Below are positions 1 through 11,953 of a stretch of 64,000 nucleotides of DNA, piece after piece. The translations under genes and the position numbers were made by a program. This stretch comes from Spirometra erinaceieuropaei. Taxonomy: Eukaryota > Platyhelminthes > Cestoda > Diphyllobothriidea > Diphyllobothriidae. Each line of letters begins with the position of its first letter. Position 1 is the stretch's first letter. The DNA lies in contig CACRXP010000679.1 of the NCBI GenBank assembly GCA_902702965.1, forward strand, positions 1-64,000, written 5' to 3'. The notes beneath the pieces are model-generated. The model made no database searches. It was given only the letters and a program-made list of their open reading frames with translations, and was not told the DNA's origin.

Positions 1-1104
1 ACAGGTCTGCTACCCTGGTCATCTCTGGACACATCCACCTTACTCCTGACCTATCTATTTTTTCTATATTTTTCCAAATAATAAGTCTTTGCACTTGCAT
101 ATTTTGTGACAAAGAGATGGGAAGGATAAAAGGGTAAAATATAAAATTCGCCTGAAATGTCATAAATCCCTGCAAGAAAGAATACTATTTGAGTGCAAGT
201 TGTATAATCGAGTTAGCACCTTCTCCATTAGGTGACGGTGAGCCACCGAAAACTCTCTAGCCAAGGTCCAGCATTTAGCAGTGATGTAGGAATCTCCGCA
301 GACCCAGTCGGCTGACTGATTGGCGTTCATTGGAATTCGGTTCGTTCTAAAGATCGCAGAATTGAAATGCCTATTATTCGTACTTGAACCACGATTCCGT
401 TTTTTGTCGTTTATTAATATTTTCAATAAGAATATCCTCGCAGGGGTTCATCTTTCATTAACCTTGTGAATAGGAAAATCGTACACGTTTAAATATGGAC
501 ACGTTTTGGAACATGGCGACATTCTTTGAACAGATCTCGAATCTCCTACACCTTTCATTAGCTTCTATGGGCATTTAGCTGCTAAGCGATATAGAAGCCA
601 AAGGCTTCAAAATTGGAAATTATCCGAAAGTACAAATTTTTCCCAATTTGGTGTATGATAAATAGCTTAGAGGAAATTATCGCCTGGGGTCAATTCATTT
701 TAAATGTCCGCTAAAAGTGGGCTTAATGTTTGATAATATCAGGGAGGCATCAATTTCCTCAACCGATTGCATGCGCTTCGGTCTAGATGTCTAAACCACG
801 CAAGAAAGGGAACCTGCCTACTTACTGCTTTACACGTAATATCTGTTTTTGCCAATTATACCGATACCCGATGACCGATGCTTTGCAAGTTCTGCCCAAG
901 GAACTAAAAATCCACAATGCCTTCCAGGACAATCTTCTCAGCAGCCCGATGTAGCCGCTAGGCTAGTTGTACAGCCTATAGAAGCCCACCTGACGCCAAC
1001 CCACTCTCTTTACACTCAAATGGTGCATGGGTCAATTCGTTTGCCTGTTAATGCACATCAAGGGCCAGGAGTACGCACAGTAAATGACCAATCACGTGGG
1101 TTAT
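1..1104. other. Unassigned AT-rich sequence
   Basis: I see no gene here. Short open frames at 160-426 and 849-1112 have no recognisable domain, no splice context and no similarity to the other repeats in this window. Confidence 0.4.
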
Positions 1105-1560
1105 TGACCTAAATTCCAAATTGTGTTTCCGATTAGAAAGGATTGCTTGCGTGGGTTGTAATATTAATTGTCATGCAGGCTAAACCCATGATATTTCAAT
1201 GAAGCTAGGATGCCGGCCTTCACATGAGCTCATTATTTCTGCCCGTCTTCAAATCTACAATTAAAAAGTAGTCACTGCTCACGGAACATGCTTTTTTCCC
1301 ACTAATCTTCGATAGCCTTATCAGTCCGAATATATCATATGGAGAGGGTACATAACAAATTTTTTACACATTCAATAGCAAATCACATTTATAGATTTTC
1401 CACTTAAAGGGCGACGTCTTTTGCATTTGAAAATTTTACATTTTTTGAATAAATTTTAACCCAACCCACGGTTAGATTCACGCTTTAGGTTTCAGAACTT
1501 CATGCTGTATACTTTTCACGTAAGTAACACCATACGTTCACCCACATTATTAAGAAGACG
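1105..1560. repeat. Decayed hairpin element, left arm
   Basis: The segment carries in order the landmarks of the left arm of the window's ~1-kb hairpin elements: a TTTCCGATTAGAAAGGATT-like block near 1130, a GATGCCGGC block near 1208, the AGTAGTCACTGCTCACGG block near 1268 and a TTTTTCCCACTAATCTTCGA-like block near 1292. It is much more diverged than copies such as the one at 49206-50200, and no matching right end is recognisable, so it is an old or truncated copy. Confidence 0.5.
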
Positions 1561-3055
1561 CCGCATAGGACTCATAACACTGTCCGATGAACACGCATCA
1601 GGTCGTATACTATATAAGCTGACAGATATGATGCTACATAAGTGGGCATTTGTCCGACTTAAGAAATTATATAATTAGAAACATTCCTTCCGAGCAAAAA
1701 TTCGAATAAGACATGTGGCGGTCAAGGATGTGAGATTGACTTAAACCACGCACAATAAGTTCGTTTCGTCTACTGTCAGAAGTCAGGGAGCTGTGAGGAC
1801 TAGTTTATGCTGTACACAGGGCAGGTTGCCGTAAGTTGGCGGTTTGCTTGCAACAGAGAAAAGCTTCCGTTCACAGAAAGCGTCAGTCGCGGTGTGTGTG
1901 TTCGTGGGCGTGAGTGTCTGGGTCAGCAGGAAGGGGGGCATGACTGTCTGAGTGGTGGTCGTGTGATTGGACAAATTAGGGGAGGAATGGAGAGCGCATA
2001 CTCACAAGGCGCCACGGGAATCAAGCCAAAGCGATCGACGCGCGTTAGGTGATAATAGTTTGTGAGGGCAGCCGGGGGTCACTGCAGCTGGACAGGAGGT
2101 GCCCCAGTTCTAGCCGGCGGGGGTGGTCGTGTGTCAGCGGCCTGTCAGTGCTTGTCGCGGCCATCGACCGACAAAACGGAGCCAGATAAAAGGGTGCCTG
2201 GAGCGGCTGCTACAGACCCAATTTGTTACCAGTTGAGGGCAATAAAGAATATTTCTTGTTTGCTGAAAGGGAGAAATGCATGCTATTGAAAACCATTTTT
2301 GCCAAGTATAGTTCTTGCAGGCGACCCGAATAAAGGTCATTCGGCAATGGTAAGGTGTAGGACCCACAAGTAGAATCACAGTCCTAAAATTCAACGTGAC
2401 TGTAAGCGTCACTTATTATATACCGTTCCCATAGTTTGAAAATCCGTTCCCTTCTTAACTATATGTAAACTTACCAGCGGCGCTTTATTCAAATTTCGCT
2501 ATTTTCTGAAAATTGTTTTTGGTTTATTTTTTTAATTATCGCGCTCACTTTCTTTGCCGAATGACAGCGTACAATAAGACTTTCGGCAGAAGGTTATCTA
2601 TTTTCCGTGCCTTTCTCTCTCCGTTCTGTGTGTTGTTCCACCTGTAAAACCCCCTCTACCACCATTCAACGTATAACACGGTCCACAGGTTGACTCAACT
2701 TAATTGTGGGTTCCAAACCCTACCGTTGACGGTCATTTGAAAGTCGGTGTTCTGTCGCAACTGAAATCACTTAGGATTACACTGCCCTATAACTAAAATC
2801 AAAACTCTCACAACACGAGATGCTATCTGCTGACGGAATGGAAGTCAGACTGACATGATGTCCTCTGACACAGTTTCACACGGTGGACATCGTCGAAATC
2901 GACGGTCGAACTGTCAGTCATTTGTAACACTCACTTACTTCAGAATTGTAAATTTCATTTATCATGAGGCCTGCGTCTTGTGTGCAAAGTGATTAGATCG
3001 AATATATGAACCACTGAACTGCGTCCACGCTCATAACCCCGAGGAAATTAGATTC
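1561..3055. other. Intergenic sequence with repeat fragments
   Basis: No gene is supported. 1825-1860 resembles, in inverted orientation, sequence near 43240-43280 (a shared motif around GTTGGCGGTTTGCTTGC), so 1800-2200, which is also GC-richer than its surroundings, is probably part of another dispersed repeat. 2215-2375 looks like a scrap of the right arm of the hairpin family. 2638-2690 resembles the middle of the C family (CCTGTAAAACCCCCTCTACCA-like). Confidence 0.4.
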
Positions 3056-3059
3056 AGTG

Positions 3060-3335
3060 GAGACTCCTTCTGTACAAAAAGTATGCTACCAGATGAGAGC
3101 AAGGAATAATATTTTTATGCATGTTTTCTGAAAAATATTTTTTAATTTGCAACAGTATCATAAATGACCACTGTCAACGAGCGCGGTTTTGGTATGTGAC
3201 CGAGAAGAAGTGCATTCAAAAGCCATCATCTTGACGTATCTGAAATATCATGGGATTATGCCACCAAATAATCACTATTACAACCCCTCTTACGTATTCC
3301 TATCTTGTCGAAAGCGCATTCCACAATTTTGCAAG
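3060..3335. repeat. Hairpin element, right arm only
   Basis: This matches the right arm of the A/B hairpin elements: a tract ending in a TGACCGAGAAGAAGTGCATTC-like block, then AAAGCC.TCATC..GAC, ATTATGCCACCAAATAATCA, and a CGAAAGCGCATTCC block. It stops before the usual CATTTCATGAG...CTG terminus, so the terminal ~40 bp are lost. Confidence 0.55.
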
Positions 3336-3659
3336 CGTCCAGTGAAGTCAGCAGCTGACTGCACTTGGAGGTTTACTGCAGACAGGTACGGGCTAGAACT
3401 ATTAGGCCTCTACTCCTGCATCTGATCCGACTGCTCGGGTAAATACGACCCAACAGATCATCGTCCCCCTCCTCACCGTGGCGGCCACAGCCACTCCGAG
3501 TCCTGGTAACAGACGGAATGTAGAAAGTGTATAGTTGGCTGTCATGGTAGCTCCCCTTGCGGTCCTATGTCAGCGTCGCCTCGACCACAGTTAATGTGAG
3601 TGGGCACGCCACTTAGCTGTCGTGACCGGGGAAAGCCGGAGGCTCGTTTGGGTTTCGCT

Positions 3660-3715
3660 CTTTACTTAACAGTGTTGAGAAAGAAGAAGAAGAAGAAGCG
3701 AACAGGATAACTGCA
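3660..3715 (+). repeat. (AAG)n microsatellite
   Basis: A short GAAGAAGAAG run at about 3680-3699 lies in a purine-rich stretch just upstream of a Penelope-like remnant. Confidence 0.6.
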
Positions 3716-3837
3716 GTGTCTCTCTGCAGCATGTCTGCAGCCGCACAGGTATGCTGTGGTGTTGTAAACGAAGGCGCAAACGAGACTGGTATTTTCCCGT
3801 CCAATTCCGTCTGGGTTAATAAGTTAATTACGTCTGG

Positions 3838-4430
3838 CCTAAAGAGCAAAGTGTTCAGGAAAGCGACAAATACGACACAAGTACTGAAATTCAATAACGC
3901 TCGCCCAACTAGCCACAGACGCAGTTGTGCAAGAAAGCCCTGTCGGCGTGTCGACAAGACAAGACCGCACATTCAAGTCCAATGAAGCCGAACTTCACGC
4001 GAGAGGGGATAATCACGTGAGCCGCGAGTTGCTTGAGTTTGGTTCACGGGACCTCGCTTTATCAACAAGCGCATAACACCTCCATCCCATGTTCGGTGTT
4101 GAGAAGTAGTCAGGCCAAAGTATTTAGCCACTCGGGAAGCGCGCGGGCCGTTGAGCCAGATGGTGGAGCAATCATCATGCCCAAATCCGACAGGGGTGAT
4201 GAAATCTCAGAAATTAGCAACTTGCATGCCAGCCACCAAGTACATAGTACAACAGCGGACGGTTTATTATCACAGGTATTCAGTAGCATAGCGACTGCAT
4301 CCTGTGCACGAATTTTTCGTATCTGTCACTGTCGGTGCCGATGGGCCCGAGGGTGGATCCCAAAACGTCGGGCAAACAGAGGTCTTGATCCGGCGATCGC
4401 TTCTCCTTCTTCTCAACTAGTTCCCCAAAC
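3838..4430 (+). pseudogene. Penelope-like element remnant (lineage A), 3' part
   Basis: This is a decayed 3' fragment of the same PLE lineage as the copies at 29.5-32.4 kb and 62.1-63.1 kb. Translation gives LKSKVFRKATNTTQVLKFN, the end of the reverse-transcriptase domain, then jumps by deletion to HIQVQ*SRT, matching the TFKFDEAE region of the GIY-YIG endonuclease. The C-terminal tail follows around 4150-4240 (GGAIIMPKSDRGDEIS beside GRAIITPTSNARDEIA in the intact copy). The ribozyme region at 4330-4400 is degraded and the element ends near GGCGATCGCTTCTCCTTCTT. The main part of the GIY-YIG domain is missing and stops interrupt the frame, so it cannot be active. Family membership rests on clear residue-level matches to the other copies in this window. 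Confidence 0.75.
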
Positions 4431-4479
4431 TCGCATCTTCGCTTGTATCGGCAATAATTATCGTGCAGCATTATCCCAA

Positions 4480-4720
4480 GATTTTTTCAATTACAGCTGG
4501 ATGCCGCCTTTAACATAATCTTCCCGGCCGCCGGCAATAAATACACTCTGTAAAAAGAGGACTACTTAAGCAATATGCATTTTTTCCACTGATTATTGAT
4601 GCCCTTAAAATTCAAACATATTTTGGAGAAAATATGCATAACAATATTTGCTCTTGTATTCCTTTGCTAGCAGACAACTTCTATCCTGTATTCCAAGGAA
4701 GAGCATCTCTCAGTTCTGGG
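4480..4720. repeat. Decayed hairpin element, left arm
   Basis: GGATGCCG near 4500, GGACTACTTAAGCAATATGC at about 4558 and the TTTTTTCCACTGATTATTGATGCCC block that follows are left-arm landmarks of the hairpin family. Neither terminus is recognisable. Confidence 0.5.
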
Positions 4721-6095
4721 AAGGTTTTTAATTATGTGATTTTTATGCCCGCGAAATAGACAATCATAAAAGTTTACGTATTTGTGTGGTGAGGTACCAG
4801 ACTAATTTACCTTTGACAATTTAGTCCCATTTCCTTTGACCGCATTGCTTGTTTGAATGTGACGAGAAACGACACACCTGTACAACCCGCCGTGCTAGCG
4901 TGCTCTGCTGTGGTATTCTGTTGTCAGTTTTCTTAACGTTCAAAAACCTCTATATTATTCACTGCTCCGATTTACTTGCTGCATTTAAGGCTAGGGGTTC
5001 GTAAGATATAACTCGTTAGTTCGTGAGAACATTACGAATTACGACATTTGCACTTATTAATGTCGATCGTAAAGTACCCAATACGGTTTAGATCCACTGT
5101 AAAATTTACTGAACCCCAGACGATGTCTTCCAAGTACAGTGTATAATTATATGATTTTTTTATCATGGAAAATAAAGTGGACGACCTATCTGATGAAAGG
5201 CTCCGAAATTTACGGTTTATTACTAATCACTCCCAAACCGAAAACAATACATGGATCTGATATCTGCATTGATAAATACCGATTTTAAGGTAATCGAAAA
5301 CATAAATGTTGAAACTAGTGCTACGTTGTTTAGAAATATTGATTTTTTCAGAAAGGAGGGATATCACAAAAACGTCAGATATGGTTGTAATCGCGTAGAC
5401 TTCGATTTTGGACGCACAACGTGTTTGTCAATGCAAAAAACTGAGAAAACATGAGAGCGCAAGTAGAATAATTTTTGACAAATAACTTTTACTGAATTGT
5501 ACATTAAATATCCATCAGAAACTAATGTGATGCCGGGTATGGCGGTTTGCTACGAGCCTACTTTCTGGGTATATATTCCAAAGCGCTTTCACAAAAAGTC
5601 TGCGTATGTTTTCACATTCGCGTTACTTAAGGTGTAGTTCACTGTGAAAGGCAGCTTTTTGCTCGATTCCGCCAAAAGAGACGTCAAGAAGATGTTTTCA
5701 TGTCGGTGATTAACTAGAAATTTAAGTTGAATTAGCGGTTGTAGTCTTACTCATGCCATTCTGTGTATATGAGAAGAACATTTCCTCTGTGAAATTACTT
5801 TGCACTTTTTCTCGTTTTAAATTACGTTGATTTTCAGATCGGCCGGGAAATATCGCTGGATAGTCCATGATTACCAGTGTTTGTAAATGATCGCCTATAA
5901 AGGCGAATTGTTTATTATCAATATATATAAACCTCCAAATTAAGGTAATTCTTAAAATCATGCACCGAAGTAGCGAGTATTTCGGCGTTCGTCTTCATGT
6001 AGATGCTTTTTTAGCTCAAACGTGAATCGTCACTGTCGAGAAAACTGGAAGCCCACAACAAAAGTCAATAATAAAGACCCTGCCGATCAAATGGG
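4721..6095. other. Unassigned AT-rich sequence
   Basis: I see no gene or named element. Small frames at 5251-5454 and 5722-5961 lack any recognisable motif. Confidence 0.4.
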
Positions 6096-6097
6096 AA

Positions 6098-6565
6098 ACT
6101 TTATGTAATGAGTTACCTAATTAAGGAGCATTTTAGTACTACATTCGATTGATCAACGTCCGTGTACTTTACATATTTACATACTTAAGCCGAAAAAAAT
6201 ATTTATATCCTTGTTTATTTCTTCCAGGCTGCTGAAAGAGGCTGATAATATTTATGCCGTAACCGGAAAAAACATGCCTGTCTCATTATATTGCGATCAC
6301 TTTAATTATTATTATTATTCAGTTGAGGAATCTTATCTAACGGAGTTACCAACTTAAGGAGCATTGTAGTACTACATTCTATTGACCGACGTTCCTACTT
6401 TTTACATATTTGCATGTCAAAGCCGAGAAAAATATTTTTATTTTTTGTTTTTTCCTTTCAAGCTGCTGAAAAATACGGATAATATTTATGACGTAAACGG
6501 AGAAAAGTCTCCGTCTCGTTATTATGCGATTACTTTAATTATTATTATTCGCTTTGACGTTCCGT
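6098..6565 (+). repeat. Direct tandem repeat, two ~233-bp copies
   Basis: The block around 6098-6328 recurs at about 6331-6562 with a period of 233 bp. Both copies contain GTTACC.A.TTAAGGAGCATT, then AGTACTACATTC.ATTGA, ACATATTT, GCTGCTGAAA, GATAATATTTATG.CGTAA and a terminal ACTTTAATTATTATTATT run. Divergence is moderate (roughly 80% identity by eye). The ATT run at each end may have helped the duplication. Confidence 0.8.
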
Positions 6566-7344
6566 TCTACGATGATGAATTTACAGCAGAGTAATCATGC
6601 AAATACTGATATTTTTATAAAATTACTTATGTTTTACTCGTTTCATTTCTCAATCACGTATATGCAGGTACTAGACCACACGAAAAGTAATGTGGCATAT
6701 GTTCAAAACTGAAAATGTATATTGGGTGATAGTCTTTTCGATGTCATTGCGTAACATTTTTCAAATGACGAAACCATTTCGGCCCATCTAGACAAAGGGC
6801 TACCTGTGTGGGTTAGTGCTGCACTGTAGAGCACGCGACCGCATAGATTCGCTAATCAGACTTGTAAAGTAGCAAAACGTGGGTTCTCTAAAAATAACCT
6901 GTAGGTTCACAACCTGACTGTCATGGATGGTATCAGACAAAAAATCAATGTTCACGTGTGGTAAGCTCTGTTTAGAAGAACTCTCGAGGGTACGTTACTC
7001 TCCTCTCGAAGACAAACACGCTCAGATGTGCAAATGAAGTATGGGACTGGTGGTATCATAGGGAATTGCACAAATACATCGCGCAGTCCATTTTCGTTAA
7101 AATTCGTGAACCTCTTGCCTCCCGAAATTGCGTAGGCGCATTTTCTGCATGAAAAAAGTACGCTTTCCACGTTGAAGGTGTCTGAAAAGTCTGAACGCGG
7201 TTTTTGTCATCAAAATTCACGAGTAAGGAAACATCCTGTATGCGGCTTGTAGTTTCGAAACCTTTAGCGCATGTGTGACGGCAGGTTTGCATTAAAGTTA
7301 TTCGGTATTTGCTATTGCTCATTAAAACTACATTACACTTTTCT
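6566..7344. other. Unassigned sequence
   Basis: No gene recognised. Overlapping minus-strand frames at 6952-7170 and 7056-7322 show no domain. Confidence 0.4.
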
Positions 7345-7690
7345 TCAAGTATAAAATTTAAAGAAGACGTTATTTACTACCAAACGAATGAACTAACAAA
7401 TAATTTTTGTGCATGCTGTCTGCGAAAGAAATTTAAACTAACAAGCAACTAGAAATAAATGGGAAAATGCACACTCTTAGGCAGTCATTCGTCAGTGTCG
7501 TTTTTGCGGACGGTCGGAGATAAGCTCGTTCGAAAATAGGCACCTTGATGTGACCGAAATATATTGGAATTATGTCGTAAGACAATTGATTCTACAATCC
7601 TGCTTAAGTAACATTTTCTAATAAAAATACATTCGGGAATTTCAGTTAGCATTTCAGGTCCACCGCAGTTTACTTATACAGTTTTTTCAG
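7345..7690. repeat. Decayed hairpin element, right arm
   Basis: Landmarks in right-arm order are: AAAGAAGACGTTATTTACTA (7361 on), an AATGGGAAAATGCACACTC block, GTCGGAGATAAGCTCGTTCG, TGACCGAAATATATTGGAAT, and a final GGGAATTTCAGTTAGCATTTC with CCACCGCAGTTTA. The end corresponds to the family B terminus CATTTCATGAGTTAGCCCACCTACTG but is heavily mutated. Confidence 0.55.
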
Positions 7691-8454
7691 TGACTGCATC
7701 TGTGCAAGAAGTGTATCCACGCCATCTGCAAACACTTGCAAGGGTACGGCGTAAAACCCCACCGGAAAACTGCATTCAGCTGCAGTGGGAAAACCTAACC
7801 CCTAATCAGTAAACCCTTGAGGAAAACTGAAGCGTTATTGTAACTTTAGCCGAAGCTCTAAGCCTAATCCACTCACCTCTAACCCTAAGTAACAAACCCT
7901 TATCCAAGCCAAAGATCGGGCCTGACAACTCATGCTCTAAGAATAACTCAACACCTAATATTAGTTCTGGCCTTGAGCTCGATAAGGCACATTTAACATA
8001 AGCAATACCAGCGAGATGAAAACGACGTATCGCACAACGCCTTTCGCGATCTATTCCCAGGCAGATAATTTTGAACCACATCTACCTTAATAAGACAAAA
8101 AGGTCGGCTTTTAAACAGCCACCCACGAGGAGCTTACAGACCCTACACTCGCCGTATTATTGGGCTACTGTTTTGAAAGTGGAGGACAAACGACCTCCCA
8201 AATTATGTCACGGTCGCTTTCATCCATCTTACGGGAGCCATGCGGTAGAGGAGCGACCACATAGTCCTCCCTTCGTTCGGTCAGCGGACGCTTAGCGTGA
8301 CCTGCCGCGTCAGAGAAGAAAAACAAGAAGAATGTTCTTGTATCCACTGTTTTCCTCGAGAGGGCCACGTACTGGATTGGTAATTTTCCTATCGAAATGG
8401 GCGAGACTAGTCATTCCATTTGTCATGGCATCTTTCAACCCGGTTTTCGAGTTG
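7691..8454. other. Unassigned sequence with CCTAA-like patches
   Basis: No gene recognised. 7786-7910 holds scattered CCTAACCC and AACCCTAAG words that resemble degenerate telomere-type repeats but never form a tandem array. Confidence 0.4.
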
Positions 8455-9455
8455 CAGTGAGTGACCAATCTCATGAAATTTTGGCTGAAATTCTGAAATG
8501 CATTTTAGATAAGGAGCGATTACTTAGGTGCGGTTGCAATAATGATTATCGTGTTGCATAATCCTATGATATTTGGAACGCGGTAGGATGTCACCTTTTG
8601 AATACTCTGCCTATCGGTCTCCTGTAGAAACCGTACTCAGTAAAAAGTGACTACTTAATTAGCATGCACTTTTCATTATGATTTTCGGTGGTCTTGCAAA
8701 TTCAAATATATTTTATAGAAACTACAGGCAAAAATATGTTTTCTCTCGGTCAGCGGTAGAGACATACGTCATCTCTATATTTTATACTCGAAGAAAGAAT
8801 GCCAATAGGTTTTTAGAAGATTTTCTAGTCGTGAGATTATTTGAGACCGTGCAATGACCTTTCATGCAGCATTGTACCTGTCCGTTTACCTCTGCTCCTC
8901 GCGAAATCTTCAACATGGTCCACACCCACTGTACTTTTGTGCGAACTCTACATGATATCTTTTTAAAGGTATAAAGGAATATGTGGTTTTCTTTACGCCA
9001 AAAGCATGCACCCTGTAGACTGAAATCACTAAGCGCTAATGCAAAGACTAATCAGACTTCAAAATTCTCGGGAATAAGGAAACTTTGTTAAAATCTAAAC
9101 ATACTTCTTCTTCTTCTTTGAGTAGAAAATATAAAGGCGACGTGATTTACTATCAGACGACTTAAAGAAAGCATGTTTTTGTGGTTGGTTTCTATAAAAT
9201 ATATTTGAATTTGCACGACCATCGAAAATTAATGGGAAAAATTCATGCTCCTTAAGTAGTCATTTTTTACCGAAAACGGTTCTTACAGGAGTTTGAAAGG
9301 CAGCGTATTGCAAAGGTGACATCCTGCCGAGTCGCAAATATTATAGGATTATGCCGCAAGACAATCAGTATTACAACTTCGTTTAGGTAGGTCTTCCTAG
9401 TCGAAAACGCTTTTAAAAAGTTCAGTCCACATTTCATGCGATCGGTCACTCACTG
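8455..9455. mobile_element. Hairpin (foldback) element A1
   Basis: A complete ~1-kb non-coding element with long inverted arms. The left end CAGTGAGTGACCAATCTCAT and the right end, whose complement reads CAGTGAGTGACCGATCGCAT, are mirror copies. The inverted match continues for roughly 370 bp on each side through the TACTTAA and TTTTCATTATGATTTTCG blocks, leaving a ~250-bp unpaired centre. TA follows the right end (CACTG-TA); the left flank reads TG. CAGT ends with a TA target fit the Tc1/mariner-type class, but no transposase is encoded, so it would have to move in trans. Confidence 0.8.
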
Positions 9456-9680
9456 TAAGTGTCATGAAGTATTCTCGGGTGCATATTCCTGTCAATTGAA
9501 ATGACGCCCTAGTTTGGAAGTCTTTTAGATCTCTTACGGTTATTTTATTAAAACCGAACCCCTCGACAGAATTTCCAGAATTCTTTTCATTCCTCTGACA
9601 ACGTCTAGCATGGGAAAGCGAACACCGCCCCACTCCGAATTAAACATTTCGCCATCTAGACTGATGACTGCCAAATAACT
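9456..9680. other. Spacer between hairpin element and tandem duplication
   Basis: No recognisable feature. The downstream border is the start of the 2.69-kb duplication unit. Confidence 0.4.
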
Positions 9681-10325
9681 TGTCTGTATTCTTACACGGG
9701 CGCGTGTGCTAAAGTGTTGTTACTTGTTTTGACGGGACTGGGTAATAAAAGTGAGGCTGCCAAAAGACTGTGGGGGAGGCTTAAACCTACAGCAGAGAAA
9801 ATAAGACAAAAATAAAAGAAAAAGTTGACCTAAGGAAGTTAGGAAAAAGTAATTCGCCGCTAAATTAAAATTTGGCAACAGACCTCCACGTTATTCAAGT
9901 GATCACGTAAGATTAGATATGCTTATGCACTCCTAATATCCTACTTGCACTCAAATGACGGACATCCCTGCGTTTTGGTGGGGTTTTTCGAAGACTGCAG
10001 ACTGCTGGCTGGAAGAAATGGATATAGAATGCCAGACGGCCCAAGTCTCAGTGCTCGCGCAAACGACGTTTCAAACCCCAGGTCCTATGGGTTACTAGGC
10101 ATGAAACTCGAAAGCTCCTACCGGTCAGTATTCTGATTTTGTCAAGAAGTGACACTCCAAAACGCATTCTGCTCTTTAATTTTGAGATTTTCAGACTGAA
10201 AGACATGAAACCGCTGGCCAGACAGTTATACCATCGTTAACGATAGTATCCACCGTGGACTCGGCATCGAGGCGTGTGCAGGGCCAGAGACTTGCGCGCG
10301 AGTAAGTTTATAGTGGCGGTGGACT

Positions 10326-10625
10326 TGCACTGCATCTACCGCACCGTCTCTCTCACTTCTCGCCCAGCTGGGCAGAGTCAAGAAGGATGATGGCGAGATG
10401 GAGCGCGGACAGCTGGCACGGTGTGAACTCGCACCTAGGCGTGCCGCTACACTCCCTGGTCCAAATACAAGGGATTTCGCGCATCAGAGGAGGGGGCGAC
10501 TTGAATCCCAATCAAGTGGAAGCGGCAAAGTTGCAACCTAGTTCTCTGTTCAGAAAGACGCATTGAGCTACCCAATTACTCGGCAACCTTCGAAGCCACG
10601 GCTTCTAATGCACTGTGATAGATTC
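10326..10625. repeat. Dispersed repeat G, copy 1
   Basis: Starts near ACTTGCACTGCATCTACCGC. It contains CAGAGTCAAGAAGG, CACCTAGGCGTGCCGCTACA and ends near CAACCTTCGAAGCCACGGCT. The same order occurs at 12985-13270 (through the tandem duplication) and independently at 46275-46590. Read on the minus strand, 10500-10575 has a tRNA-like look (GGGTAGCTCAATGCG, then GGGATTCAAGTCGCC), so a tRNA-derived SINE origin is possible but unproven. Confidence 0.55.
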
Positions 10626-11279
10626 AGTCCTGTCTGATTGTTTGTGGTGCGGAACTATACGCTGAAAGAGTCGAGCGCGTGCAACCTTTCTTCACTAACA
10701 CACTGGTACACCGTCAAAGCCGATTAGTCGTTTGATGTGGGGATTGGGCTCAGGGACTGACAGAGCAAAACAGGTTTTATGCGCATCTCCCACACGAAAT
10801 ATGCTCCTTACAAATCCTGCTGGAATTTCACACAGGGTGGATGGACGGCTCGGACTTCTCGCGCAAGAGATTAACGTGGAGGGAACCATTGTAGCCTGAG
10901 CCAGTCCTGCAGTAGGCCACTCCACACAAACACTAGGCTGGAAGCGAGGTCTGACTTAAATCGGCAGTTGACAACCTCCCAAGACCGCACCGTCTTTCTT
11001 CCCTCTCTAGTGCTCTAGTCCATTTCCCCAACTGGTCACACGCAAGCAGACTGTTTAGCTCTTGGTAAGGTGGATGAGGAGGGGAAGGGTGCGGGAGATA
11101 CATTGCAAGTCTACTATCATTTGCGCGCAAGTCACCGCCCCTGCGCCGACCCCGCTATGGGATAAACGATCGGCGTGTTCGACAACGATAATCTAATCGT
11201 CACTGCCTCTGACAGCTTCGTATCATTTGGCAGTAATACAAGTGTTAGTTGTCTGGCGGCTCATCATTTCTGAAGCCTA

Positions 11280-11645
11280 CTGCGCCATCTGCGCATCATG
11301 AGACCGGCAGGTGGAATAAGATGGCTAGGGGCAACGCTCTGGAGGAAACGTTCAGTTCAGCATCTACGATCCAACGTACCTGATGAGATTGCGGCAATTA
11401 TCGACGCAAATTTCGGCCATCAAACAGCCATCACGCCAAGTGCAACGATTCCTGATGAATGGAGGAGCCTTGAACATTCATAAGTATGCGGTGGTATGGC
11501 GACTGCATCCTATAAATACTGCAGTCCCTTGTGCATGTACCACATGTATCTGTTTTTTTCTCTGATGATGGTTTCGAGTAGGAATCCGAAAATTCAGGCT
11601 AATAAAGCTCTTGTCCCAGCGATCGTGTCTCCTTCTTCAAGATTC
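11280..11645 (+). pseudogene. Penelope-like element (lineage A), 3' end, copy in unit 1
   Basis: The 3' terminal part of a lineage A PLE. The reading frame around 11385-11480 gives DEIAAIIDANFGHQTAI and PSATIPDEW, matching DEIAAIVDSNVGHQA and PSATIPDEGG of the 62-kb copy. It continues into the same untranslated tail (TATGCGGT.GTATGGC, CC.ATAAATACTGCAG), the hammerhead-like core and the terminal GCGATCGTGTCTCCTTCTTC. RT and endonuclease are absent. The element runs straight into a lineage B PLE fragment at about 11646. Confidence 0.75.
11562..11620 (+). ncRNA. Hammerhead-ribozyme-like motif, degenerate (PLE tail)
   Basis: CTGATGA at 11562-11568, a weakened helix II (GGTTTC with GAATCC), GAAA at 11588-11591, an AATAAA-bearing helix III loop and GTC at 11613-11615 followed by CCAGC. 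Helix II has a mismatch relative to the 63-kb and 29.6-kb copies, so activity is doubtful. Hammerhead motifs are known in PLE terminal repeats. Confidence 0.5.
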
Positions 11646-11810
11646 AGGGTCATCTATAAAGTGTCGGCGAGACACTCCAAGTTCCTGGGTAAGTGGGTAC
11701 TTGCGAGAGGGCGGAGGCAGTGACCATACAGTTAGTCAACCCAGTCTTGTTCCCGCATAAAACGTTTATACAAGTGCTAAGGCGTCCCCATTGGCAAAGA
11801 CAAACCCAGC
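11646..11810 (+). pseudogene. Penelope-like element (lineage B), C-terminal fragment, unit 1
   Basis: Translation in frames 11496-11905 gives IYKVSARHSKFLGKWVLAR, then after a frameshift AVTIQLVNPVLFPHKTF and QVLRRPHW. The same order (IYKVPSSYPKLL, LLARAEAVAIRLRKP, LCAQKNLVQVSRLP) ends the lineage B element at 33.4-34.4 kb, so this is its conserved C-terminus. The upstream part is not seen; the lineage A tail joins it directly, which suggests one element inserted into or next to the other before the tandem duplication. Confidence 0.65.
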
Positions 11811-11953
11811 ATGTGTGTTCACAATTGCCACGTCGTGTTACAGCGATGAAGCAGGGGCGCCTAATGGCCAGAGACCTTCCCCCACCCCACTCCCTAATCC
11901 CCTGACCTCTGAACGTCGCTCAACCCTCTCCGCTTCACACTGACTTTTATTCA

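Noticed and set aside
3613..3972. 119-codon minus-strand frame
   Set aside because: Overlaps the plus-strand PLE remnant, and the Ser/Phe-rich stretch comes from the AAG microsatellite.
7786..7910. Telomeric repeat array
   Set aside because: Only scattered CCTAA-type words, no tandem register.
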